From NCBI GenBank assembly GCA_002783205.1, contig PFEY01000017.1, positions 49,999 to 99,559 on the forward strand: 49,561 nucleotides of DNA, written 5' to 3'. Under the pieces are notes generated by a model, which saw only the letters and a program-made list of their open reading frames with translations, had not been told where the DNA came from and searched no databases. A program made the translations under genes and the position numbers. This document shows positions 1 through 9,187 of the stretch, in pieces. The stretch comes from Rhodobacteraceae bacterium CG17_big_fil_post_rev_8_21_14_2_50_63_15 (GTDB lineage: Bacteria > Pseudomonadota > Alphaproteobacteria > Rhodobacterales > Rhodobacteraceae). How positions within the stretch are numbered: the stretch's first letter is position 1; every line of letters begins with the position of its first letter.

Positions 1-450
1 GACGGCGTAGATCTCTTCCTCGGAAAACCGGCGGGCGCGCTTTGACTGGACAACGAGCACGCCCAGTTTTTCGCCGAGCCGCTGGACCGGGACGCCCATG
101 AACGAACAATAGGCATCTTCGCCGGTCTCTGGCATGTAGCGAAAGCCCGGAAAAGCCGGGGCGTTATCGGTGTTCAAGACCTCGCCCGACCGCGCGACGC
201 GGCCAACCAGCCCTTCGCCAAGACGCATCCGGGTCTTGTGCACGGCCTCTGGTTTGAGGCCTTCAGTGGCGCAGAGTTCCAGCGTATCCTCGTCACGGAA
301 CAGGTAGATCGAACAGACCTCGATCTGCATCTCCTCGGCGATGAGCCGGGTGATCTGGTCGAGCCGCGTCTGACCTGCGGCATCCTCGGCCATCACGGCG
401 CGCAGGCGGCCCAGCATCTTGCGGCTGTCAGTCTTGAACGTCTCGGTCAT
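1..450 (-). CDS. ptsP: PTS system phosphoenolpyruvate-protein phosphotransferase PtsP (enzyme I-Ntr), N-terminal part
   Basis: This is the first 150 residues of a protein that runs off the left edge of the window. The visible part is a GAF sensor domain (about residues 25-150) with typical stretches such as EEMQIEVCSIYLFRD and GEGLVGRVARSGE. In PtsP this domain precedes the enzyme I phosphotransfer domains, which lie outside the window. PtsP passes phosphate from phosphoenolpyruvate to NPr (PtsO) in the regulatory nitrogen PTS in the cytoplasm. The gene starts 66 bases after the lysC stop on the same strand, an order common in Rhodobacterales, so the two are probably co-transcribed. The GAF domain alone could belong to other sensors; the call rests on the family-typical N-terminus and the lysC neighbour. 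Confidence 0.82.
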   Translation of the reverse strand, partial: MTETFKTDSRKMLGRLRAVMAEDAAGQTRLDQITRLIAEEMQIEVCSIYLFRDEDTLELCATEGLKPEAVHKTRMRLGEGLVGRVARSGEVLNTDNAPAFPGFRYMPETGEDAYCSFMGVPVQRLGEKLGVLVVQSKRARRFSEEEIYAV

Positions 451-516
451 CGCGGGTGGCCCCCGTCGTGGTTTCAGGGCTGGCCGTTTCCCCTTGCCTG
501 AAATGTCCGCGCGGGG

Positions 517-1755
517 TCAGGCCACTTTGTCCAACTCGAACGCATCATGCAGCGCCTGAACCGCGAGTTCCATGTATTTCCGGTCGATCAGAACGGAAAT
601 CTTGATCTCGGAGGTTGCAATGACCTTGATGTTGATTCCTTCATCAGACAGCGTCTTGAACATTTTGGCGGCCACCCCGGATTGCGAACGCATCCCGATG
701 CCGACCGCCGAGACCTTGGCCACGTCGGTATCGGCGACGAGTTCATGATAGTTGATATGGCCGGCCTCCTTGGCCTCCCGAAGCGCCTTTTCGGCGCGTT
801 TGACCTGATCCGTGGGGCAGGAAAAGGTCATGTCGGTGCGGCCCTCTTCGGCGATGTTCTGGATGATCATGTCCACATTCCCCCCCGCCTCGGACAGCGG
901 GCCAAAGATGGCGGCGGCGATGCCCGGCCGATCGGCGACCGAGATCAGCGTCATCTTTGCTTCGCCCCGAGAAAAGGCAATGCCGCTGACGACTTTTGAT
1001 TCCATGATTTCCTCCTCGGCGCAGACCAGCGTCCCGGCCGTATCTGACGGCTCCTCAAAGCTCGAGAGCACCCGCAGTTTCACATTATAGCGCATCGCCA
1101 GTTCAACGGAACGGGTTTGCAGCACCTTGGCCCCGAGCGAGGCCAGTTCCAGCATTTCCTCGAACGCGATCCGGTCGAGCTTGCGCGCCTTGGGGCTGAT
1201 CCGCGGATCTGTGGTATAGACGCCATCGACATCGGTGTAGATATCACAGCGTTCCGCGCCAAAGGCTGCGGCAAAGGCCACGGCAGAGGTATCCGATCCG
1301 CCCCGCCCCAGCGTGGTGATGCGCCCCTCTGGGCTGATCCCCTGAAAGCCTGCGATCACCGCCACGCGCATACCCTGGGCAAAGCGACCGTTCAGGTTGT
1401 CGGTCGGGATCTCCTCGATCCGTGCGGCGGAATGCGCGGAATTCGTCCGAAGCGGCACTTGCCAGCCCTGCCAGCTGCGGGCGGGCACATCCATGTCCTG
1501 AAGCGTCAGCGCCATCAGGCCCGCGGTCACGTTCTCGCCGGAGCTGACCACGGCATCATATTCGCGGGCGTCGTGAAAGGGCGAGATGTCATTCACCCAG
1601 CCAACCAGTTCGTTGGTCTTGCCGGACATCGCCGAGACGATGACGATCACATCATAGCCCTTTGCCACCTCCAGCCCCACGCGCTTGGCGGCGCGGCGGA
1701 TGCGGTCGAGCGTGGCGACGGAGGTGCCGCCGAATTTCATCACGAGAATGGGCAT
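517..1755 (-). CDS. lysC: Aspartate kinase
   Basis: Phosphorylates L-aspartate with ATP, the first committed step towards lysine, threonine, methionine and diaminopimelate. The 412-residue length is normal for a monofunctional aspartokinase. The N-terminus has the KFGGTSV signature at residues 7-13, a nucleotide/substrate segment TTLGRGGSDTSAVAF lies near residues 147-161, and two ACT regulatory domains fill about residues 265-335 and 345-410, consistent with feedback control by end-product amino acids (known for the family). The start MPILVMKFGG is the conserved family start. ptsP follows 66 bases downstream on the same strand. No frameshift or missing motif was seen. Confidence 0.97.
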   Translation of the reverse strand: MPILVMKFGGTSVATLDRIRRAAKRVGLEVAKGYDVIVIVSAMSGKTNELVGWVNDISPFHDAREYDAVVSSGENVTAGLMALTLQDMDVPARSWQGWQVPLRTNSAHSAARIEEIPTDNLNGRFAQGMRVAVIAGFQGISPEGRITTLGRGGSDTSAVAFAAAFGAERCDIYTDVDGVYTTDPRISPKARKLDRIAFEEMLELASLGAKVLQTRSVELAMRYNVKLRVLSSFEEPSDTAGTLVCAEEEIMESKVVSGIAFSRGEAKMTLISVADRPGIAAAIFGPLSEAGGNVDMIIQNIAEEGRTDMTFSCPTDQVKRAEKALREAKEAGHINYHELVADTDVAKVSAVGIGMRSQSGVAAKMFKTLSDEGINIKVIATSEIKISVLIDRKYMELAVQALHDAFELDKVA

Positions 1756-1862
1756 GAGTCATGTCCTGGGACGGCTTACCGCGCGCGGTTTACGCGCGGG
1801 TTGTGCCCTGCGCAAGAGGGCAGGTGATGCCAGCGCAGCAGGACGGAGAGCTCTGGCCGATC

Positions 1863-2510
1863 TCAGTAGGGGTGCTCACGTCCGTCCCAGGCCAGAAAAC
1901 AGCCGGTCGTCTCGAGAGAGAGGGTCGCGAAGCGTTGCGCAAGTCCGTCGATCGCCTCGTCCAAGGATATATCCGCCTCCGGGCCGCCCATGTCGGTGCG
2001 CACCCAGCCCGGATGATAGATTCCGACGGCGATGCCATCGCCGCGCAGGTCGGTGGCCAGATTGCGCCCGAGATTGAGCGCGGCAGCCTTGGAGGCGCGG
2101 TAGATATAGCTGCCGCCCGGCGCGCGGCTGTGGCTGGCCATCTGGCTGGAGAGTATCGCGATCTTGCCTGCGGGCGCGGCCCGCAGATGCGGCAGCAGCG
2201 CCTGGATGCTCAGAAACACGCCAGTGACATTGGTGGCAAAGGTTTCGGCCCACATTGCGGCGGGATATCCGGTGTCGAGCAGTTGCCCCTTGTCGTGATA
2301 AATGCCCGCGTTGCAGATCATAAGATCGACCGCCTGACCCGTCAGCGTGTCCGCCAGTGCCGCGCAGGAGAGGGGATCGGCGACATCGAGCGGCAGGAGA
2401 TCGCCCGAGGGCTGCCGCGCGGTGCCGGTGACATGGGCGCCCGTCGCTCGATAATGATCGGCCAGCGCCTTGCCGATGCCGCGATTTGCCCCGGTGATGA
2501 CGATGTGCAT
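1863..2510 (-). CDS. SDR family NAD(P)-dependent oxidoreductase
   Basis: A 215-residue short-chain dehydrogenase/reductase. The N-terminal cofactor site reads ITGANRGIGKALADHY, fitting TGxxxGIG. An NAG-type motif (MICNAGIYHDKG) lies near residue 85, an active-site Ser in AILSSQMAS near residue 128, and the catalytic Tyr-x3-Lys as YRASKAAALN near residue 145. It is slightly short for the family, with a reduced C-terminal substrate lid, so the substrate cannot be read. It sits 18 bases downstream of the DUF1178 gene, so the two may share a transcript. The enzyme is presumably cytoplasmic. The fold call is firm; the reaction is unknown. Confidence 0.9.
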   Translation of the reverse strand: MHIVITGANRGIGKALADHYRATGAHVTGTARQPSGDLLPLDVADPLSCAALADTLTGQAVDLMICNAGIYHDKGQLLDTGYPAAMWAETFATNVTGVFLSIQALLPHLRAAPAGKIAILSSQMASHSRAPGGSYIYRASKAAALNLGRNLATDLRGDGIAVGIYHPGWVRTDMGGPEADISLDEAIDGLAQRFATLSLETTGCFLAWDGREHPY

Positions 2511-2528
2511 GACGTTATCCGGCGTGGT

Positions 2529-2951
2529 TCAGTTCGAGTTGCGGCGCGGCGTGAAAGGCAACGGGGCCACCGGCACGCCATCCTCGATCAGTTTGCGCGC
2601 ATCCTCGAGCCTGGCCTCCCCGTAGATGCTGCGCTCGGGAATCAGGCCGTCATGCATGTCGCGCGCCTCGCTGACAAAATTCAGGCCGACATAATCGGAT
2701 TGTGCCTCGATCCGGCGGCGCAATTCGGCAAGCGCCTGTTCGGCAGGATGATGCGCCGTCGTCAGCGGCGATCGGTCGGTGTCGTGAGCGGATTGCAGAT
2801 TCGGCGCCATCAGGGCCTTTTCCACCTCGTGCGACCCACAGACGCCGCAGGCCACCATGCCAGCGGCATACAGCTTGTCAAATGTTGCTGCCGACTGAAA
2901 CCAACTGTCGAAGCGGTGGTCCTCGGCGCATCTGAGGGTGAATTTGATCAT
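2529..2951 (-). CDS. DUF1178 family protein
   Basis: A 140-residue protein of the DUF1178 family, recognised by its opening MIKFTLRCAEDHRFDSWFQS and a zinc-ribbon-like segment containing CGVCGSHEVEKALMAP at about residues 36-51. The family is common in alphaproteobacteria and has no established function; the paired cysteines suggest metal binding (inference). The ATG at 2951 was chosen over an adjacent upstream TTG because the family starts MIKF/MIRY. It is the first gene of a probable two-gene unit with the SDR gene. Roughly 225 bases of non-coding DNA separate it from the antiporter gene upstream. Confidence 0.9.
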   Translation of the reverse strand: MIKFTLRCAEDHRFDSWFQSAATFDKLYAAGMVACGVCGSHEVEKALMAPNLQSAHDTDRSPLTTAHHPAEQALAELRRRIEAQSDYVGLNFVSEARDMHDGLIPERSIYGEARLEDARKLIEDGVPVAPLPFTPRRNSN

Positions 2952-3179
2952 CAAGTTATCCGGTTGCGTTCATCATCACAGTTACGATCCATCCCGGAAA
3001 GATCAAGGACATCCTCTTGGCTCTGCATCAAGAAACGCCCTTGACGCAAGGTTAAGCTACGCCAGTCCCGCGACTGCGACAGCCAAGGGTGAAGTCCCTG
3101 TCAGGCCAAGGGGCCAACCGTGGCCCTTCAACGGAAAGATGCAAGGTTTTTCGCTCGAAACAGGGCCGGATGAAACGTC

Positions 3180-5099
3180 TCAGAGAACGTCTTTGTTGGT
3201 CTGACCGGAGTGCGCAGCCTCTTCAAGCTGCAACAAGAGCATGGTTTGCAACTCCGCTTCCAGTTCGCGGGCGCGGGCAATATAGGCCGCGTTGTCGGTG
3301 ATCGGGATACCCGGATCCCACAACTCGGCCAGTTCGCGCACCGATCTGCGGTCATGCTGGTAGAAGGTCCGTTCCAGCTCTGCCGCCTCGAATTCGGTCA
3401 GGCCCATGGTTTCCAGCACATAGCGCCCGGCGCGCAGGGAGCTGTCGAACATTTCGCGCACGATCTGATTGGCGCCTGCCTGATAGAGGCGAAAGACCTC
3501 GGTGCGGTCGCGGGCGCGGGCGATGATGTGCAGATCGGGACGTTCGCGGCGGGCAAAGCTGACCAGACGCACCGCCGCATCGGGGTTGTCGAGCGCCGCC
3601 ACCAGAACCCGCGCCTGACCGAGACCAGCCGCATGGAGAAGGTCAGGCCGCGTGGGATCACCAAAGAACCCCTTGATCCCGAAGTCGCGCATCCGCTGGA
3701 CGGCGCCAAGATCATGGTCGAGGACGACCGTCTCGAAGCCGCTTGAGCGCACCAGCCGGTTGACCACCTGTCCAAAGCGTCCGATCCCCGCGATGATCAC
3801 CGGGCCGGTGCTGTCGATCCTGTCGGGATCCGGACTGTCGGCCGTGTCCCGCATCCGTTTCGAAATCCACTCAAAGAGCAGAAACAGAAGCGGGGTGATC
3901 AGCATGGTCAGTGCGATCACCAGAAGCAACCGTTCGCTCAGCCCGTGCGGCAGGACGTTCTGCTGATCAGAAAAGGCGATGAGGACGAAGCCGAATTCCC
4001 CCGCCTGCGCGAGCGACAGGGTGAACAGCCACAGGTCGCGCCCGCGCAGGGCAAAGGCGCGCCCCAGCACATAAAGGATCGTGCCCTTGGTCAGGATCAC
4101 CATCATCGCCAGCCCGACAATCAGGAACGGGGCGCCGAAGAGTTCGGCAAAGTCGATGCCCGCCCCCACGGTGATGAAGAACAGCCCCAGCAGCAGACCC
4201 TTGAAGGGCGCGAGATCGCTTTCCATCTCGTGCCGGAATTCGCTGTTGGCCAGCACGACGCCCGCCAGGAATGCGCCGAGCGCGGGCGACAGGCCGACCA
4301 GCGTCATCAGAAAGGAAATCCCCACCACGATCAGCAGCACAAGTGCTGTGTACATCTCGCGCAGATGGGTGGCGTTGATGAACCGGAAGACCGGCCGGGT
4401 AAGATAGACCCCGGCGAAGACGATGGCGGCGACCGCAGCGATGGTCACCAGAGTCGCCCCCCAGCCGGGCAGCCCGGCGATGAAATTCTGCGCGGCCTCG
4501 TGCGGGGCCGTTGCATCCGCTGCGCCCGCGCCCGTGCCGTCGCGCGCCAATACATCGCTTAGCACCATATCGGCGGTCTTGGGCAGCGCCAGCAGCGGCA
4601 GGAAAGCCAGCATCGGAATGACGGCGATATCCTGCGCGAGCAGCACAGAAAACGCCGCGCGTCCGCCGCCCGTCCGCATCAGTCCCTTTTCCGACAGCGT
4701 TTGCAGCACGATAGCTGTCGAGGACAGGGCGAGGATCAGCCCGATGGCAAGCGCCACGCTCACCATCGCGCCGAGGGCGTAGATTGCGATGCACATGGCG
4801 GCCAGAGCGGTCCCCCCGATTTGCAGGCCGCCCAGACCCAGAAGCCGCTGGCGCATGTCCCAGAGCGCGCGCGGCTCCAGTTCCAATCCGATGAGAAACA
4901 GCATCATCACGACGCCGAATTCCGCCACATGCTGCAATTCCGCGGTTTCATGCCCGCCCACCAGACCCAGAACGGGTCCGATCAGAATACCGGCCGCGAG
5001 ATAGCCCAGCACCGAGCCGAACCCAAGCCGCGCCGCGATCGGCACCGCGATCACGGTCGCCCCGAGGTAGATCGACGCCTGAAACAGAAATCCGTCCAT
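3180..5099 (-). CDS. CPA2-family monovalent cation:proton antiporter with TrkA-N domain (KefB/KefC-like)
   Basis: A 639-residue inner-membrane transporter. About residues 1-385 form the hydrophobic Na+/H+ exchanger module with a dozen membrane segments, including the conserved AEFGVVMMLFLIGLELEP near residue 60. A cytoplasmic TrkA-N domain begins near residue 427 with the nucleotide-binding sequence VIIAGIGRFGQVVNRLVR (GxGxxG). The C-terminal 80 residues are acidic and helical. Family members exchange K+ or Na+ for H+ and are gated by NAD(H) or glutathione adducts; the ion here cannot be deduced. No ancillary KefF/KefG gene lies nearby. A GGGCC/GGCCC inverted repeat just downstream lacks a U-run and is not called as a terminator. 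Confidence 0.93.
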   Translation of the reverse strand: MDGFLFQASIYLGATVIAVPIAARLGFGSVLGYLAAGILIGPVLGLVGGHETAELQHVAEFGVVMMLFLIGLELEPRALWDMRQRLLGLGGLQIGGTALAAMCIAIYALGAMVSVALAIGLILALSSTAIVLQTLSEKGLMRTGGGRAAFSVLLAQDIAVIPMLAFLPLLALPKTADMVLSDVLARDGTGAGAADATAPHEAAQNFIAGLPGWGATLVTIAAVAAIVFAGVYLTRPVFRFINATHLREMYTALVLLIVVGISFLMTLVGLSPALGAFLAGVVLANSEFRHEMESDLAPFKGLLLGLFFITVGAGIDFAELFGAPFLIVGLAMMVILTKGTILYVLGRAFALRGRDLWLFTLSLAQAGEFGFVLIAFSDQQNVLPHGLSERLLLVIALTMLITPLLFLLFEWISKRMRDTADSPDPDRIDSTGPVIIAGIGRFGQVVNRLVRSSGFETVVLDHDLGAVQRMRDFGIKGFFGDPTRPDLLHAAGLGQARVLVAALDNPDAAVRLVSFARRERPDLHIIARARDRTEVFRLYQAGANQIVREMFDSSLRAGRYVLETMGLTEFEAAELERTFYQHDRRSVRELAELWDPGIPITDNAAYIARARELEAELQTMLLLQLEEAAHSGQTNKDVL

Positions 5100-5151
5100 A
5101 TGGGCAAGTCATCCGGTGCAGTGATGGCCCAAGCGGAGCCATGGCAAGAGA

Positions 5152-7485
5152 TTAGCCTTTCGGCATGCTCAACACCACATCACGCCCACGCTTTATATAA
5201 CGCAGTTCACCGTCGCTGATGGCCGACACCTTGCCGCCATCGATCCGGTCGCCAACCTTGACCTTTTCATAACGTCCGTTTGCCATCCGGACCAGGGCAC
5301 GGCGATTTCCGGGCGAGCCATAGACGCCGATCAGGTTGATGTCGCGCAACTTGATCGCCTTGCTTTCGGTGGCGGCGCGCGCGATCGAGGCGCTGCTGGG
5401 AATCGTGGGCGCGGTGCGGATTGCGGCGACCAGTTCAGGCTCGCCGTCATCAATCGGATCCGCAGGGGCAGTGCGCACCGTTGGCGCGACCGAGGCAACG
5501 GGTGCTGCGGCGCTCTCCTGATTGTTGGGCCGAAGCTTGGGTTTGAGAGAGGCGGCGACGGCTTGCGCGGTTGCCGCCGGGGCTGGTGTGGCCACGGCTT
5601 CCGCCAAGGCGGCGGCCACCGCATCAGGATCGGTCCTTGTGGCCTGCTGCGCCGCAGCTGTCACCGAGACTGGACGGGAGCGCGGCCGCAGCGCTGCCAG
5701 TTCCACCCGCGTGCGGCCCGAGAGCGCGCCGCGTTCACCCTGTTCGACAAGATCATCCGGTCGGGTGCGCGGTCGGATGGCGCCAATCCGCCGGACTGCC
5801 GCGAGGTCTTCGGCCGTTTGTTCTGTGTCCGGCGCCAACACCGACCGAACCGGCATGTCCGGCGGTCTCAAGGGAGGGGGGCCGGCCTGCACCCGGACGC
5901 CATCGGGGGTCAGCACCCCCCCCGGCGTTGCCTTGACCAGGCCGCGCGCATCGAGCGCAAAGACGGTTCCGGCTGGCGCCGGCGCTGACGGCGTGGCAGG
6001 CGGTGTGTCACGCCGCATCCGGGACAGGTCGGCCAGGGCGAGCGCGTCCTGAAATCGCACCGCCTCGTCAATCGAGGTCTGATACAAATCATCAAGATTG
6101 GTCAGTTCTGGCACTTCGGGCGGGACCGGTCCGATCTGCCAGATACCGGTGGCCGCGTAGCGTGCGAGCGCCTCTTCTGGCGTCAGCTCGGGCAACGGTC
6201 CGCCGGGTTCTGGCGTGGTCGATGGGGTCGAAAGGGGCGCTGTCGAGATCTGGGGATCGGCCTCGGGCATGGCCTCTGGCGTCTCGCTGGGCGTGGGCAG
6301 CGCGAGTTCCGGCGAGGCGGCTTCTGGGGCCAATGGTTCGGCGGGGCGGATCACTTCCGGAAGATCAGGTGTGATGGCAATCTGCGGCTCGGGCGCGCGG
6401 AAGATCCGCACCAGACCGGTTTCAGAGGATATCGTTGCCCAGGCGGCCACCCCGATCAGGAGCACCAACAGGATCGCGGTCAGGATCAGTCCGAGAAACC
6501 GGGGCTTGCCGCGGCCGCGCACGGCGTCGCGCGCGCCGAATATCGTCATGCGCTGGGCCTCGTCGGCGGGGCTTTGAAGGGCGACCGCAGCAGCCAGACC
6601 GGTCGGCCGAAGGGCTGCGCTGTTGATGGTCGGGGCGCTGGTTTCACGCGTCAGATCGGTGTTGATCTCCGAAGCTTTGGCGCCGTTGAGATAGGGCGCG
6701 CTGCCAGCGCGCGGCACGTCCAGAACGGTGGCGGTGTCTGCTGTGGCGGTAAATCGTGCGGCCCCCGCAAGCCGGGGCGCCGCGTCAGTCAGCGAGGCGG
6801 CGCGCTCTGCGCGGATGCTGGAAAAGGCCGGAAGAGGGGTGGTTTCCGTCTTGTCAGGCGCGGCCGCAGCGAGAGGGACGACGATGTCGTGCGGCATCAC
6901 GACGGCCGCGGGCGGGGCCGGGATGACCCCCGGCCGGGGCGTGCTCGGGATGTTCGTCTCCGGCAGGATCGTGACCGGAGCATCGTCACGTTCGATCTCC
7001 GGGCTATTGCCGACAGGACCAAAGAACGGCTCGCCAGCAAAGCCGTCGGGATCGGGGCGCGCGACAAAGCTCACGGGATTGAACCGATGTTCGCGCGCAA
7101 AGCTCTCGGCCTCCCGAAGCGTCTCGCGGGCAACGGCGGCGACTTGAACGCGCGTATCCGTCTGAACCCAGTCAAAGGCCAGTTCGTTCAACGCATAGGG
7201 CGTGGCCCCGTCGAGCGCATTGGCAACCAGCGTCGCCACATCATCGGCAGGTGCATCGTCGGCGTCGAGATCAAGATACTTGATCTGCTCGTCGGGGATG
7301 ATGACCTTGCACGCCAGAACCCCAGCATCAAGCGCCACCGCCTTGTCGCGCAACCCGGCAAGCGCTCCTGTCAGATCCGCGTTGTCAAGGGCGACCTCGC
7401 CCAACAGATGCCATCCCGCGCCATCGGCACGGTGCAGAAGGCCGATGCCTTCAAAGGACAGGGAAAGGGCAAAGTTCGGTTTCAT
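5152..7485 (-). CDS. Conserved one-TM protein with actin-like N-terminus and PilP/GspC-like C-terminal domain, function unknown
   Basis: A 777-residue protein. Residues 1-150 look like an actin-fold segment of the PilM/GspL kind (MKPNFALSLSFEGIGLLHR, then alternating strands and helices). Residues 150-320 are Pro/Ala-rich linker. A single membrane helix follows near residues 329-350 (LGLILTAILLVLLIGVAAW). The next 350 residues are low-complexity and Pro/Glu/Arg-rich, and the last 65 residues form a compact beta-rich domain (LIGVYGSPGNRRALVRMANG, then KVKVGDRIDGG) resembling PilP/GspC inner-membrane domains. Such proteins are often misannotated as translation initiation factor 2 in Rhodobacterales. 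Inference: an inner-membrane, possibly periplasm-facing assembly protein. No pilus or secretion genes adjoin it. Confidence 0.72.
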   Translation of the reverse strand: MKPNFALSLSFEGIGLLHRADGAGWHLLGEVALDNADLTGALAGLRDKAVALDAGVLACKVIIPDEQIKYLDLDADDAPADDVATLVANALDGATPYALNELAFDWVQTDTRVQVAAVARETLREAESFAREHRFNPVSFVARPDPDGFAGEPFFGPVGNSPEIERDDAPVTILPETNIPSTPRPGVIPAPPAAVVMPHDIVVPLAAAAPDKTETTPLPAFSSIRAERAASLTDAAPRLAGAARFTATADTATVLDVPRAGSAPYLNGAKASEINTDLTRETSAPTINSAALRPTGLAAAVALQSPADEAQRMTIFGARDAVRGRGKPRFLGLILTAILLVLLIGVAAWATISSETGLVRIFRAPEPQIAITPDLPEVIRPAEPLAPEAASPELALPTPSETPEAMPEADPQISTAPLSTPSTTPEPGGPLPELTPEEALARYAATGIWQIGPVPPEVPELTNLDDLYQTSIDEAVRFQDALALADLSRMRRDTPPATPSAPAPAGTVFALDARGLVKATPGGVLTPDGVRVQAGPPPLRPPDMPVRSVLAPDTEQTAEDLAAVRRIGAIRPRTRPDDLVEQGERGALSGRTRVELAALRPRSRPVSVTAAAQQATRTDPDAVAAALAEAVATPAPAATAQAVAASLKPKLRPNNQESAAAPVASVAPTVRTAPADPIDDGEPELVAAIRTAPTIPSSASIARAATESKAIKLRDINLIGVYGSPGNRRALVRMANGRYEKVKVGDRIDGGKVSAISDGELRYIKRGRDVVLSMPKG

Positions 7486-7604
7486 CGCTAATGGTGTATC
7501 ATTGGCTCGGCGGCTGCGGGAGTCCCGATATCATTGCCCCGGATTTAACGCAGCTTGTCGCCGATTCCAATCACTTTGCCATCATCTCAGGTCTCGTCTC
7601 CGTC

Positions 7605-8885
7605 TTATCCGCCGATCTTTGCCAGTGCCTGTTCAAGATCGGCAATGATGTCCTCGGCATCCTCGATCCCGATGGAAAAGCGCACGACATTGGGGGCCGC
7701 CCCGGCCGCGCTCTGCTGTTCGGGCGTCAGTTGCCGATGCGTGGTCGAGGCCGAATGGATGACCAGCGAGCGGGTATCGCCAAGATTGGCGACATGGCTG
7801 AACAGTTCCAGGTTGTCGACCAGTCTGAGGCAGGCGTCGTATCCCCCCTTGAGGGTGATGGTAAAGAGGCTGCCCGCGCCCTTGGGACAGATCCGCGCCA
7901 TGCGGTCATGCCAGGGCGAGGAGGGCAGGCCGGCATAGGTGACAGCCGCGACGGCGGGATGCGATTCGAGCCATGTCGCGACCCGCACCGCGTTCTCGAC
8001 ATGCCGCGCCATGCGCAGGCTCAGCGTCTCGATCCCCATCAGCGTGTAATGCGCCGCCTGCGGATTGAGCGTCATGCCGAGATCGCGCAGGCCGATGGCG
8101 ATGCCGTGAAAGGTAAAGGCGAGGGGGCCGAAGGTCTCGTGGAACTTCAGCCCGTGATAGGCCGGTTCAGGGTTGGAGAGCGAGGGGAACTTGCCGCTTG
8201 CCGACCAGTCGAATTTACCCGAATCCACCACCACGCCGCCGGTGACGGTGCCGTTGCCCGTAAGGAACTTGGTCATCGAATGCACCACCAGCGTCGCGCC
8301 ATGCTCGATCGGGCGGCAGAGATAGGGCGTGGCCGAAGTGTTGTCGACGATGAGCGGCAGCCCCGCCTTGTCCGCGATTGCCGCCACCGCGTCGAGATCG
8401 GTGATATAGCCGCCCGGATTGGCGATGGTTTCACAGAAGATCGCCCGCGTGCCGGGATCAATCGCCGCCTCGATGGCCGCCAGATTGTCGAAATCGACGA
8501 ACTTCGCGGACCAGCCAAAGCGCTTGATGGTGTGGCTGAACTGCGTGATCGAGCCGCCATAGAGCCGGGTCGAGACCACCACATTGCAGCCCGGTGACAT
8601 CAGCGGAAAGAGCGCCATGATCTGCGCTGCATGGCCCGACGAGCAGCAGACTGCGCCGGCGCCGCCCTCAAGGGTAGCGACACGCTCTTGCAGCACCGAG
8701 ACCGTGGGGTTGGTGAGGCGTGAATAGATATAACCCACCTCTTGCAGGTTGAAGAGCGCCGCAGCGTGATCGGCATCGCGGAACACATAGGCGGTCGTCT
8801 GGTAGATCGGGGTCTGGCGGGCCCCGGTCGCAGGATCGGGCCGGGCACCAGCGTGAATTTGCAATGTGTCGAATCCGTAGGCCAT
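7605..8885 (-). CDS. metY: O-acetylhomoserine sulfhydrylase / aminocarboxypropyltransferase (PLP enzyme)
   Basis: A 426-residue Cys/Met-metabolism PLP enzyme. It makes homocysteine (or methionine) from O-acetylhomoserine and sulfide or methanethiol. The start MAYGFDTLQIHAGARPDP and the tail ending with FSIGIEDAEDIIADLEQAL are typical of MetY. The Schiff-base lysine lies in VVHSMTKFLTGNGTVTGG near residue 208, and a Tyr/Arg phosphate-binding stretch YIYSRLTNPTVSVLQ lies near residues 53-67. The ATG at 8885 is preceded by a strong GGGAGGA site seven bases upstream. It is transcribed divergently from the deleted VOC gene. No SAM riboswitch was recognised in the short leader. Confidence 0.93.
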   Translation of the reverse strand: MAYGFDTLQIHAGARPDPATGARQTPIYQTTAYVFRDADHAAALFNLQEVGYIYSRLTNPTVSVLQERVATLEGGAGAVCCSSGHAAQIMALFPLMSPGCNVVVSTRLYGGSITQFSHTIKRFGWSAKFVDFDNLAAIEAAIDPGTRAIFCETIANPGGYITDLDAVAAIADKAGLPLIVDNTSATPYLCRPIEHGATLVVHSMTKFLTGNGTVTGGVVVDSGKFDWSASGKFPSLSNPEPAYHGLKFHETFGPLAFTFHGIAIGLRDLGMTLNPQAAHYTLMGIETLSLRMARHVENAVRVATWLESHPAVAAVTYAGLPSSPWHDRMARICPKGAGSLFTITLKGGYDACLRLVDNLELFSHVANLGDTRSLVIHSASTTHRQLTPEQQSAAGAAPNVVRFSIGIEDAEDIIADLEQALAKIGG

Positions 8886-8968
8886 TCATCGGTCCTCCCT
8901 TGGGAAATGCTTGCAAACCGGGATACGGCATAGAAGTCTGCGCTGCAACGGGCGTCAGGAAACAGATC

Positions 8969-9124
8969 ATGGCGCATCCCTGTCATCTGGCGTTCGTGAT
9001 CCCGCCCTCGGTGCGGTTCAAGGGAGAGCCGGGCGAGCAATGGACGATGTTCTTCCGTGATCCCTCGGGCAATCCTGTCGAGGTCAAGGGCTTTGCCGAT
9101 ATGGCATCGGTGTTTGCCGCCTGA
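8969..9124 (+). pseudogene. VOC-family (glyoxalase/bleomycin-resistance-like) gene with large internal deletion
   Basis: A 51-codon open frame starting MAHPCHLAF and passing directly into VIPPSVRFKGEPGEQWTMFF and FRDPSGNPVEVKGFADMASV. The first nine residues match the N-terminus, and the rest the last third, of roughly 135-140-residue VOC proteins common in proteobacteria. The middle of the fold, including part of the metal/active site, is missing, as from an in-frame deletion of about 85 codons joined at the repeated HLAF/FVI position. The start codon keeps an AGGA-type site (CAGGAAACAG) and the stop is intact, so a short peptide could still be made. The fold cannot be complete, so it is called a pseudogene. 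Confidence 0.75.
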
Positions 9125-9187
9125 ACGGGGCGAGACCCGGACGACTGCCGCGGGCGCTCTGCCCCATGTCTATGTCTGGCTTCACCC

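Noticed and set aside
1117..1827. Long open frame on the strand opposite lysC
   Set aside because: Mirror frame caused by G/C-rich third positions; Arg/Gly/His-rich with no family motif, fully covered by an unmistakable lysC.
3105..3140. Terminator after the CPA2 antiporter gene
   Set aside because: The GGGCC/GGCCC inverted repeat is short and has no U-run on the minus strand.
8886..8968. SAM-type riboswitch before O-acetylhomoserine sulfhydrylase
   Set aside because: The leader is very short, the divergent VOC remnant starts within it, and no SAM-II/SAM-V core sequence could be aligned by eye.
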